This document shows, in pieces, positions 23,569 through 36,662 of a DNA stretch of 64,000 nt. The notes beneath the pieces were generated by a model. It was not told where the DNA came from. It did not search any database and saw only the letters and a list, made by a program, of their open reading frames with translations. The position numbers were made by a program, and so were the translations under genes. Within the stretch, counting starts at the first letter, position 1. The number at the start of each line of letters is the position of its first letter. Source of the DNA: Oxytricha trifallax (Eukaryota; Ciliophora; Spirotrichea; Sporadotrichida; Oxytrichidae); the NCBI GenBank assembly GCA_000711775.1, contig ARYC01001168.1, forward strand, positions 1-64,000, written 5' to 3'.

Positions 23569-25665
23569 TCAGATGATGATTCTATTCATAAAGTTCTTGA
23601 CTTTATTCATTTGAAATTTATTTCGAACATTCAGTCCCTTTAATTCTACTCTCTCAATTCTCTTATTGACGGATAAGAGCTAATTTAGCCCATCAAAACA
23701 CTTCTCACTGAGGTTATTATTGCTCAAATCTAAAATAGATACTGAATCTGATGTCTTTAGCTCTTCAAATAACTCCATCGCTCCTTCATCTTTAATACCG
23801 CAACTTGACAAACGAATTTCCTCCAACCCTTCGCAAAGAGAAAGCACTGCAGCTACGCATTTCGCCCCATAATTTCCAATGTTTGTTTCAGATATATCTA
23901 TAACTTTTTCGTTCTGCTCCATGACATCCTTCAAGTAATTTTCTATTTCCATTATCAGATCTTCATCAAGTTCTTCTTTTTCTGAAGCAGCTGTAGTCTA
24001 ACTAGTATGCATCAAAGAATCATCGCTTGTTGGTAGATGAATCATAACTTGCTACTTCTGAGGAGGTGCCTATTGCTACTGTATAGATAGGTTTGTTGAG
24101 GATTATGTTTGATGAATGGGAGGCTTTTGATGTATAACAGTTGATTGCTTCTTCAGAGGTTCATGCATTAAATTGGTATGCTACATTGTTTTTTGCTGTT
24201 TTAAGGGAGACATGTTGTCAATATTAGGAAAAGTCATATCAGCCAATAAATCATTCTCGTCGTCAAACACGTTTTTCTTTGAGTTTAAATTGCTAATGAC
24301 GTTTGTGGTAGATTAGGAGCTATAACCTTTAAGTGGTCCAATACTATTACTAAACTTGATTTGAGATTTATCATCAATCATTTCATCAAGGGAATTTGAA
24401 ACACCCTCTATAGGTTCACACTTGCAAATTTCATTTATAGACTTAATTGCATTTTGATCAAATTCTACATTTAGTTGAGTAATCATTTGCTCAATCTTCT
24501 GTACTGAGACATCTTTTTATCCATCTAACATAAGCAAAATTTTTTCTCCTTATTAAATGACATCTTATTCACTTGTGAACATTTTCTGAAGTTTATTTTC
24601 CAGCATGTCAAAAGCTATGTAATTTGGGTTCTATGACTAAGAAGTAAAATTATCTAATTGAACTTTTGCATTTTTTAACCATTTGTCAGCATCATCAAAT
24701 AGTCGCTATGGTACGTCCTTTATAATTTAGAAGTTGTTTTCTATGTGCTGCAAGTTTTTCTTAAGTATTTGCTCAGTTTACTACTCTTATATTTTCAGTG
24801 AGGCTTTAAGTTCTTTAAATCTAGTTGATACTAGCTGTCTCATCTCCTAGCTTTTAGATCTAAATTAGACGAGCAACTTGTCAACTTAAGCTTAATCGAC
24901 TTTGCAAAGCTGATTAGACTCAACCATTTGATACATTTCAATTAAGCACTCGGTTCTCACTTCTATTTCATTAAGTACATCTGCTTCCATGCGAATGTCG
25001 TGATTTTTGTGATTTCCGAATAAAGCACAATTTGAGCAAATTCTCTCTCTATCATCTATGCAAATAATCTCAAGCTTTCTTTAATGATATCTGCAAAGGT
25101 CCTCTTCAACATGAGGTTGTTAGGTATAATGGTGTTGCTAATTTTGCTATTGATAATGGTGTTGTTATTACTATGGTTGAATTGATTAGGGTTGTTATTC
25201 TTTCAGATTCATCTAATTATTGAATTATGTCGCGAGCATTTAAGCTTAAAAAGCCTCTTGCTAAGCTTACATTTATTATTATTAATGCTACTATTATTAT
25301 TGTTAAATTTGCTCCATTTGTTGTTGCTTTGCTTTTAGCAATGTTTTTTCAGCCAATCTTAGTAATGCAAAATTCTTTGGATATTCTTCAGCTTAGTTCT
25401 TTCTGATACATTGAGTACTATAGTATAAATTAGATTAAGACATTGTTGATTTAAACGTGTTGATATTAGTTGCTGATAAATGATAGAAATCTTATGCTTA
25501 CTTGTCCTCTGGGCAGTAGAAATCTCCCTCACTTTGCGAAAGCAAAGTATTTAAGCATTAAGTGCAATAAGTATGTCCACACTCAGGAAGAAGTCTGGGA
25601 ATAAGATCGCCTAAGTTTGAGTATTGGCGTTGACAAAGTCCACAAGTAAGTTCTTCAAACTACAT
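23569..25665 (-). CDS. RING / B-box / coiled-coil protein with C-terminal leucine-rich repeats
   Basis: A single uninterrupted 698-residue frame. Residues about 8-51 hold a RING-type finger (CGLC … CGHTYCTQC … CPED). Residues about 110-175 are almost pure glutamine, written with CAA, TAA and TAG. Residues about 189-225 form a B-box (CRYH … CICxD-like … CSNC … HKNH). A coiled coil follows to about 330. After a Q-rich linker, the last 120 residues are ribonuclease-inhibitor-type LRRs (LEEIRLSSCGIKDEG, ILDLSNNNLSE). The RING-B-box-coiled-coil order is that of TRIM E3 ubiquitin ligases; the LRR tail would be the substrate-binding module by inference. It lies between the separated parts of METAP2 and appears to contain no IES. 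Confidence 0.85.
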
Positions 25666-25740
25666 TTTTAAAAAGCAATGATAGATGATATAATTATAGA
25701 ATTAATAATAAATTATAATCAATTGTAATAATTAAAATAT

Positions 25741-26159
25741 TATTGTAGATATACATTTGAATTTGGAAAATTAATTATAATTAAATTAATAATAAATCAA
25801 AATTCTGGCAGTTAAAGATGGCCAATTTGAACGATCTAGGGCTCATTCGATAGAGAATTCAAAATTAGCTGGACTTTAATATTGGCGGTACTATTTTATC
25901 GCATCCCTGGAGGGAGATAACTTGACTTTAATTAAACTCATCTAAATTCATTAAATTATACCCTCACATTAAAGTCAAGTTATCTCGCTCCAGAGATGCG
26001 ATAAAATAGTACCGCCAATAGTAAAGTCCAGCTAATTTTGAATTCTCTATCGAATGAGCCCTAGATTGTTCAAATTGGCCAACTTTAACTGCCAGAATTT
26101 TGATTTATTATTAATTTAATTATAATTAATTTTCCAAATTCAAATGTATTTCTACAATA
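25741..26159. repeat. foldback: two 191-bp inverted arms around a 37-bp loop
   Basis: Arms at 25741-25931 and 25969-26159 are near-identical inverted copies with only a handful of mismatches. The ends are AT-rich and the arm centres carry unique sequence such as GGCGGTACTATTTTATCGCAT. No clear target-site duplication flanks it. It separates two divergent genes, and its right arm reaches to within 10 bases of the start codon of the gene at 26169, so it contains that gene's leader. It could be a MITE-like element or an inverted duplication of the leader. Confidence 0.85.
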
Positions 26160-26168
26160 GCAATAATA

Positions 26169-26480
26169 ATGGACCCAAACTCTGATTCAAGACTCGTAAG
26201 AAACCTTGTCTACCCAAAAATCGCCTATCTTGAGTGTTTGACTCTCTTCTTTGGAGCTAACTTCATCTACCACTAGAACGTTTACAGACAAAACTGGAAC
26301 AGACCTCAATTCGCTGCCTTCCTACTAGTAAACCTATTCACAAGCTTCTAATTGACTGAAGCAACAAACATGGAAGTCGCTCGCTACTATGCATCAATCT
26401 ATAACAACACTCTTGAATTCCAACATAGAGCTCAAGTCAATCAAAGACTCAGACTAAAGCTCTTCGGAAACGTATAATGA
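26169..26480 (+). CDS. 103-residue protein of unknown function
   Basis: An uninterrupted frame, MDPNSDSRLVRNLVYPKIAY… to the TGA at 26478-26480. Codon use is GC-richer than the flanks, typical of highly expressed genes here. There is one moderately hydrophobic stretch (residues about 48-60, FAAFLLVNLFTSF) and an amphipathic C-terminal helix. Size, composition and a basic-aromatic middle (YRQNWNRPQF) would suit a small mitochondrial complex subunit, but no family is recognised. Confidence 0.7.
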
Positions 26481-26639
26481 AATAAAACCCTATATACACT
26501 TCAAAATCTCATAACCCTTGCATGTTAGTAATTCAATTGCAAACTGTTTTTCAATCGATAAGTTCTACATGCATTTATTTAATATTTCATTCATTACTAT
26601 GCATTTAAGAATTCACACTTAGCTTTGAATTAGTGTTGG

Positions 26640-28226
<1,587 letters not shown>

Positions 28227-28389
28227 TGGTACTTTATAATTAATGATCTTTATTATTATTATCCACTTAATCTTAAGTCAATATTTCACTATTGTCTATT
28301 GATTGTAAAATGGAAAAGTTAGTTTAATAAAAGTCAAAATTTGAAGCATTCTAATGTCTTAAAATATTAAACTTTATTGATGATTTTAC

Positions 28390-30926
28390 TCATAGAAGCA
28401 TCCTCTTGTGGTCAATGTATTACATAGCAACTCCTCCGTACTTTTCGAAAGCACCGCTGAATACAAGTGAAGTAATTGCCATAAGTTTGATGAGAATGTT
28501 AATTGATGGTCCACTGGTGTCTTTTAATGGGTCACCAACAGTGTCTCCGATAACTGCAGCTTTGTGAGCTTCAGTTCTCTTGCCGTGGGTCACTCCATCA
28601 ACAATTAAATTCCCTGCTTCGATATATTTCTTGGCGTTGTCCCATGCTCCACCTGAGTTAGAGAAGGAAATTGCAATCTAAACACCTGATACGATAGATC
28701 CAGCTAGCAATCAAATTAGTTTATAATTTATAATTAAATCCACAGACACCTCTAGCACCAAAGAGGAAGCCCATTACGAGGGGTGATAGAATGACTAATA
28801 AACCTGGTCCAGCCATAGCTCTGAGAGATGATTTTGTGGAGATTTCAATGCATCTCTGGTAATCTGGTTGGTCTTCACCCTCCAAAATTCTCTTCTCTCT
28901 GAATTGTCTTACTATTTCATGGATCATCTCTTGAGCAGCATCACCAACAGCACTCATAGTCATTGCTGAGAATGAATATGGGAGCATAGCGCCAATAATG
29001 AGTCCTGAGAATTCCAAAGGTCTGAGGATGTTGACTGAAACCATGTTTGATCTGGTTACGAAAGCACCGAATAAGGCCAATGCCACCAGGCAAGCTGATC
29101 ATTATAAAAATGCAGAAAAATTTAATGATCCAATAGCGAATCCTTTTCCGATAGCAGCTGTGGTGTTACCAGCAGCATCTAAGATATCTGTTCTCTTTCT
29201 AGCTTCTTCCAATTCACTCATTTCAGCAATACCTCCAGCATTATCTGAAATTGGTCCATACCCATCGATAGTCAAAGCAATAGTTAAGGTTGAAAGCATT
29301 TATTATTATATTAATTAACTAATTAAATGGGTTCATAATTAATAGCAGGCAATCAAAAAATAGTATAGTAATGATTATTAGTTTCAATGTGATTTAAAGT
29401 ATTCTCATAAATTTAGTAAATTCCAAGGGCAGCAAGGGAGATACCATACATATTGGCAAGTGTGAATGAGACAAAGATGGTAACAGCAATTGCAGCAACT
29501 GGAATAACTGTTGAGTGGAATCCAAGGGCAAGTCCACCAATGATGTTAGGAGCAGCACCTGTCATGCATGATTTAACATATTATATAATTTAAGCATGAT
29601 TGAGAAAGTTTTTAGACTGGACTATAGGCATTTGAAGTGTAGTACTCAGTGAAGTAACCGATTACAAGACCACTCCAGAGACCAAAAGCCACACAAATGA
29701 AACTTGCGAAGTTTGTAACATGACCACCCTCAACAGCATTGAAATAGAAGTTTGTTGGCAAATAGTTCATGGACAAGTAATAAAGAACTGGAGTCATATA
29801 AAAATATATTGCTATGATATATTTATCATAAAGACAGTTGAGAAAATGAGTTGGTACTTAAGTGTTCTTTCAACCTTGTAACCTTCATCGATAGTCTAAA
29901 AAATGTTTAAAATTAAAAAGAAATTACCATGAAGTTAGATGAAATGAAGGAAGTGAAGAGGCAAACGATGATTCCTGCAGCACTGATCAAAAGAGGGAAG
30001 TAAAGGGCGTTTCCACCTACGAGCTCTTTTGAAGTTGTTGAAATTACAAGGCATGCACAGGTAGCTTCAGCAAATGAACCAAATAAGTCAGAACCCATGC
30101 CTGCAATATCACCTACATTCAATAAATTATTTCATTTTTAATATTTTTGAAGTATTTGTAATTTTGTGATTATCTCCAACGTTATCAGCAATAACACCTG
30201 GGTTCATAGGACTGTCTTCATTCAAATCTTAGATAACTTTTCCTACTAAGTCAGAGCCTACATCAGCAGCTTTAGTATAAATGCCACCTCCTACTCTGCC
30301 AAACAATGCAATAGTGGAACCACCTAATCCATAGGCAGCAATGCACTCGAACATAGTCTTAAGATCATGAGTCTTACCATCAAGGTAGTAGTTACGATAG
30401 AACATTATGATAAGCATTAAGACAAGTAGTGCTAGTCCAACTAGAGTGAAGCCAAGAACTAAACCTCCACGGAATGCCACTACAAAAGCCTCATGAAGTC
30501 CGAACATAGCACGTTTGCAAACACGCACATTGGCTCTTACTGCGATCTACATTCCGATGTAGCCTGATAGGATAGAGGTCAAAGCTCCAAGCACAAAAGG
30601 CACGACATTCCAGAACTCTCCTAGAGAGCTTTCCACTGTGAAACTAATAATGCCAGCGAATATAACCACGAAGATACTCATGTAGATGTACTCTTATTAA
30701 AGGAATGTACTAGCTCCATCAGCAATTAGATTTGAAATATGCTGCATTTGTTGATATTTCTAGACATGCTTGTCATCCTTCAGGGCCATTACTCCCTCAT
30801 CGTCATTGATAACTTTAATCCTTAAGATTAAATAAGCGTTTAGTAAGCCAAAAGCTATTCCTATCAGAGAAGCACCTATGATTAGAGACTCAGCGACTGA
30901 GTCTGTTATGGAATTTTACAGAGTCA
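28390..30926 (-). CDS. membrane H+-translocating pyrophosphatase (V-PPase, type I-like)
   Basis: Couples pyrophosphate hydrolysis to proton pumping into vacuoles or acidocalcisomes. The substrate loop is diagnostic ([10 protein letters not shown]… then [17 protein letters not shown]), as is [13 protein letters not shown] and the C-terminal [12 protein letters not shown] … [21 protein letters not shown] carries the Ala of K+-stimulated type I enzymes. Start MTLQNSITDS at 30926; many membrane segments. Six IESs were resolved by pointer and alignment: 28713-28736 (GATT), 29101-29125 (GATCA), 29303-29410 (TAAAT), 29575-29608 (AAA), 29799-29825 (TATGA) and 30120-30168 (AAT), plus a 32-nt GT-AG intron at 29896-29927. 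Confidence 0.95.
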
Positions 30927-31524
30927 TTTAAATTTAAATTTATTTACTTTCTTAAGCTTTCAAAACTTTTAGCCTTATTTAATAGTATCTTATCATGCTT
31001 TGGTAATGAAAAATAAGGTTAAACTATTTTTAAATTGAGGTAAACTTTATCAAAAATTATGACAGAATTTAAATGATCAGTACTATTCAACTTTCAATTT
31101 TAATTTATTGTTTATTTTAATTTAATTTGAAAAAATTTAATAATAAAATATTTTAGATTTTCATTTTACAGTTTATTAAATATAACAACATAACTCTATG
31201 TAAAATATATATGTTTTTATAATAAACTGATTCAAGTATGATGTAAAAATAAGTAATATATTTTGTTTTTTCTCCATAAAATAATGTAATTTATTATAAT
31301 TTTAAAAGAAAATAAATATACCATATCATGATTAAAGTTTATTTATATTGTATAATAAATTATAATTAAAATAATTTTTAAAAACATTTTTTCTCTAAAT
31401 CAATATTTCTTGCCAAATATTGTAGGCATATTGACGGAAGTCAGTTATAAAAATAAATGATTTGTGGTAAATTATAATTGAAATATCTATTGTTTTCAAG
31501 ACTTAATTACTAGATGAGATCAGA
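30927..31524. other. AT-rich spacer
   Basis: About 600 bases of A+T-dominated sequence between a gene start and a gene end on the same strand. No open frame or repeat structure is convincing. Confidence 0.65.
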
Positions 31525-34393
31525 TCATTGCTTTCTTATCTTTAGAAGTGTCTCTTTAGGCATTTGAACATCCTTGGTCTTAGCATGAGTTGGCATGTCC
31601 ATGTATTGGCCATCTAGGAACATATCCAAGAAGTCGATTCTATGGGGTCTGCCTGCTCTCTGCTCCAAACCTGTATCGAAAGCGCCTACTACCTTCCCTT
31701 CCACATTCATATCAGTAATCATTCTGATAACTGAACCAAATCTTGCGGAGTAGGGTGTCTTGTGGTAGAAATACAAAGCTAGATTGTTTGTTCTTCTGCT
31801 GCCTCTAGCTGGTCTCTGTTCCTCAAACAGTAAACGAAGTGGACTCTTGCTGAAAGGAGAGTGATCATAAACTACTTCTTAGAGATTCATGAGTTTCCAA
31901 TTGAATTGGTAGGGACCTAGTCTGCTTTGAATATCGTCTAAGGCCTTAATAAATACGTAAGCCATAAACTCATGACAGTTAATATGAAATAAAAAATGTT
32001 GTCTGACCAATCTGTACCGTTTACTCTGCATTATTCACTTCTTGGATTATCATTAAAAGCCCAAGATCTAATCTCTTTGTATATATAGTTGTCAAAGATT
32101 ACATTTAATGAAAATCTTTATAATTTTTCAAATACTTTTAAATATTATATTAATTAATTTCCAAATATCGCTCTTCTTACATCGACATTATCGATTTTAC
32201 TTTCTTGGAAGTAAGTAGCAAGTGAATATTCGAAAGCTAAATAAATAGCTGCTTGCTTGGATTGATATTCAAACTTGAAGTCCCACTTCATAAGTTCATT
32301 GAGTAATCCGTCTATTTTCTTATCCATATTTTTCCTATCAGTCCAGCCTTTGTATAACTTATCAATGACAGTCTTCATACCCTTTCTAACGCAAGTCACT
32401 ATGTAACCAGTTGATTCTCTAGCTTAGTAGTCTAATACATCCATCTAGATATCAATCATGTCTTGAGTGGTGAGTTTTTTACCTTCATCTATTTTCTATT
32501 GAAGCATCTCTGTGATTCTTAAGAATCTATGTTGGAATTAGAAACCGTGAGTGATTCCAAAGCCACTATGACTGCTGGTTGCAAGATTGTTTGCGCTAAC
32601 TATGATGCCGCTTCTTGGGTTTTATACACGTGGATGTTCTTTTGTAGAAATTATACCCTCCCATTAATTTTCTGGCATCCAACCTTTCTTTGGATAAGAA
32701 CCATATGGAACTTAGTACCTTCTTTTTGGGTATAGTCCTGTTAAATGGAATCCAATAAACTTAATAATCCTTTATAAAGTTAACAATAAATATATACTTT
32801 CATTTATCTCCATCCTCTGTTATATATACCATATTTAATGGGAACTAGTTTTATTACTCAAACATGGTCTCTATTTCTTTTAGATTTCTTTTTTTCAACA
32901 CCATATCCTTGAACTTTGAAACGAGGTCGGGTATTACACCTTCAGCATAGACCCATCTCAATGAAAATTAATCTTCATTTTAATTTAGGAATTCAAGAGG
33001 GAACCAAGCTGAGAAATCCATTCTATCTTCTTCAGGCTTCATTAAGACAATACCGTTATGAGTGAAGTTGTAATCCATAATAACATCATCTGAAAATCTG
33101 ACTTTAATTACTTCTCTAATAGTTTTAAGTGGATGCCATTCATTATCATAAAGATACTTGCCATCTTTAATTTTCTCAATGAATAGATCTGAAACATCGG
33201 GATTGATTGCAGTAGCACCCCAAGCCATATATTTAGTTCTTGCATAACTGAATAAAGGTAAGCCAATATGACTACCTCCCATTAAGTATTCATCCTCGCC
33301 CCATTGTAAAGTGATCATATACCACTTTGATTATAGCCATTTCATTAAATGAGGGTCGCATGCAAGTAACGGTTTACCTGACTCTGTGTGTTTGCCGTGA
33401 ACAGCCCAGCAATTACTTCCAAGACTTCCTCCACTTGCGATATCTGCCTGCTCTTAATGCCATTCTTCTTTGTTAAAATGAAGCTTCTCTTTCTTTGGTT
33501 TACCTTCTTCACTGAAATATAGAAGATCTGAATTGCTTTCATAAATATCAGTATGCTCTTTGTATCTTCCTTAATCTTTCAGATCTTCGTCACTGATTAC
33601 TATAATCATGAATCAATACGTAAGTCACTTAGTTTGAATAGTTAATGACTTACAATTAGTGTTTTTAAAGTATAAGTTATCCTCTTTGAATGGCAGCATC
33701 TTATCTACTAGTTCCTTATCATAGATCTCAGTAAGTTTGGACCTTGTAAGTTCGAGAAACCAATCAAAGGATACGAAATATTGAAGCAAGACTTGTACAG
33801 ATAATGAATCATAAACAGTCCATGGCTCGAAATTATTCCAGATTACATAGAACTCAATAGGATAGATTTTGATGTTCTTGACGAAATCATTAATTCCCTA
33901 AGCATAGAGCTCAAGTCTAAACTAGTTTACTAAAAATAATTTGCTTACATTTCTCTGTCTTCATCTCCTAGATTTTCAAGATGAGCTCTTGCAATCCTGC
34001 TAATTCCGACCATCCTTACAGTTTAGTCAACCATAATACTGTCTTTTCCACCAAACTATAACGTTAAAGTTAATTCAAAACTTAAACTTCCAAATGTTTT
34101 AGGCTCCTTACCTCACAAATTCTGCCTTGAGCTAGATGTCTAATAAATTGTAGCTACCACAATCTGTCTCTTGCATGAACAAATCCCAGGCCATACATTG
34201 CTCCATTATAAGTTTTTGCTCTGACCACCTTATAAGCATGATCAACTTAGTAGATATCAAGATCCTCATAGAATTCTTTTCCTCTGAGCTCAGTAACTCC
34301 ACCAAGAAGGTCAGCGTTCATTAAATTCCATATGAAATAGGCTAAGGCAACTGGAATGATTGCACTTATCAAGAAAAATCGAGTTGACGCCAT
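31525..34393 (-). CDS. penicillin acylase (peptidase S45) family Ntn-hydrolase
   Basis: Start MASTRFFLISAIIP at 34393, with an N-terminal hydrophobic anchor at residues about 5-24 suggesting secretion or membrane anchoring. The alpha region has GLGFVHARDRLWQLQFIR. The expected self-cleavage site precedes the Ser of GGSLGSNCWAVHG, the N-terminal nucleophile of the beta chain, followed by SGKPLLACDPHL and the WGATAINPDVSD segment. Later VQNPRSGIIVSANN is another family mark. The frame ends KETLLKIRKQ at the TGA at 31525. Several short inserts interrupt it (about 33605-33655, 33925-33955, 34050-34110, around 32770-32930 and 32040-32160). The family hydrolyses amides such as acyl-homoserine lactones or beta-lactams; the substrate here is unknown. 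Confidence 0.85.
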
Positions 34394-34565
34394 AGTTACA
34401 AATAATGCCGCAGAACACGTAAAATAATTATTTATTTAAATTTCTCTGATATTCCTTAATAAATTAAACGATTTCTCTATTTACAATTAACACCTATCTA
34501 CATTAGATTTACTAAGTTAATTAATCTTAAATATGTTGACATATATTAAACATATTATTTAAAAT

Positions 34566-36508
34566 TCAACTAATTATATACTTGAACTTCTTCGCTTTAA
34601 TCTTCAATTGTGAATAAATCAAGTCTTCAAACTATTCCCTTAATTTATCTTACTACTTGATTTAACCACCTACACTCTTTTCAAGCAATTTCAATATGGA
34701 CCTATAAAAAATGTTAAATTTCTTGAGTAAAACTTACTATAAATCTTCTTGCTTTCTAATGATTTCAATGCTAATAGAACCATCTAAATTTAAGTTTTAA
34801 ATATCCCCACTATTTTGCAATTGCTGCTTTATAATTTCTTGTATAAAAGCCTGTATAAATGGGAACACGAAATATTTCACATCAGCATTTTAAAATTGAG
34901 CGCTTTACATGATGTTTATCTGTTACTACCCATTTACAGATTATTATTAATTAGCATTAGAATCTTATGAAAAAATAGTTTTAAGTTGATTATCAATAAT
35001 TTATTCAAGTTGCTGTAAATTTTAACGAAGAATTTGAGGGTCTTCCTACGCTTTCATTTGCTGTTTCACATGAGACATAGACTTGTCTATATTTTGGAAG
35101 GTTTATAACTAATTCTAAATTTTCTATTCTATTGGGTCTTAACTATAATATATTGAGGTTTCATAAAATTTATTTTACAATAATGATTGGTAGAAGTTGC
35201 TTAGATTAGACTTATAAACCTGAGATTAAATATAATCCTTGAGATCATGGAAATATTCAGCAATAAATTACATATATAATAAATAACAATTCTTAAAATA
35301 ATAATATTAGATTCCTCTTCAGCAATCCAAAGAGGATTTGAAAAGCATGCGAGTAATTATTGTAGCTTCTTTGATTTATCTTATAAACTCTCTTAAATTT
35401 TATCCTATTAAAACAAAAGGTTTATAATTTAATTCTTACTTAAATCTCTAGTATTTTTATTTTATTCTACAAAAGTTCAATTTTTTGTTTTTACAATTAT
35501 TCGAAGGTCTTAAGATTATTTTAAATTTACAAGCTGCATTTAAAAACCTATACTTATTATTAAGCATAGTTAATTTACATTTTTTTATATAATTAAGTTT
35601 TGATTATAATAAACTTTAATTATATTTTAATAAGAATAATTTGAGGTTTCTTTATTGCTAGTTATTCACTATGCTTAATTGATATGGATTTATTAACAAA
35701 GGCAGTTTCTCTCCATTTCTATACACATTATTATATTTACTTCTAAAACTTACTTAATAGCATTCATTATATAAGAAACCTGTTTTTAAATGGATCTTTC
35801 ATATTAATTCAGTCTTCTTTTATTCTATTCTTTTAACTTTTCCATCTCCATATTCAAAAATCTTGTGAACACACCCAAGTTTTCTGTAATAATGATATTT
35901 AAAGAATAAAACAATTTTACTTACAACTTTCATCGATTTAAATCTTTTACTATTGATGATCCTGATGAGCATAACTCTCTAATATTATCTAAAATACATT
36001 AAAATATAATGGAATATATGTTGCTTACTTTTGGCAATGAATAAATGAGTTAGTGCATTTAAATATCTAATGCCTCATCAAGTGATTCTATAACCCCACT
36101 CTAATCCATTATTACAATTAAAATCAGCAATAATATCTATAAATGATCTACTGATAAATTATCAATCAATTTCCCATCATCGGTGAAGTTGAAATAAATC
36201 AGGGTCAAGGGTGAATTTAAGTAAGTCAAGTAAGTGTTAATGAAGTATATCTTGAAGTTAGTCTCGAAATTATCGCATTACTCATCTGTAATGTAAATTT
36301 ACTATAGTGATAAAGATTATTAAGTTTGTTAATCTGTGAGTTCTTTTTCAGGGGCTTAATTGAGAAGTTATTGCATTGTTATCTAGAAACATTTATCTAT
36401 TAAGTAATTTAAGATTTCTAAGAGCTACTCTTAAGATTGCTAGTCTAATTGAATAGTTTGATATATCTTTGCTATTCTATTGAATAGTTTCAAGTTTTAA
36501 GCTTCCAT
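34566..36508 (-). CDS. Q-rich helical protein (unknown)
   Basis: Start MEAQNLKLFNRIAKIYQT at 36508; stop at 34566. A mostly helical N-terminal half (LLEILNYLIDKCFQIT, NSPLTLIYFNFTDDGKL) is followed by a coiled-coil block (LKEQNKRRLNQYERS) and a long Gln-rich stretch near the C-terminus (PQILRQNLQQLEQIIDNQ). Two GT-AG introns are likely near 35985-36028 and 35880-35925. Junctions between 35300 and 35800 are not resolved and an IES is likely there. No domain is recognised. Confidence 0.55.
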
Positions 36509-36662
36509 TTTGAATTTAAATATAAAGTCATTTATAAATATGCTAGATCATTATGGTCAATAGTTATATTCAAGAGCACTTATTAGAATTGAGAATATAT
36601 TAATTAATGACAATTTAATAATAACTCTTGAACAATTTACATAAGGCTGTAGAGTGTTTTCT

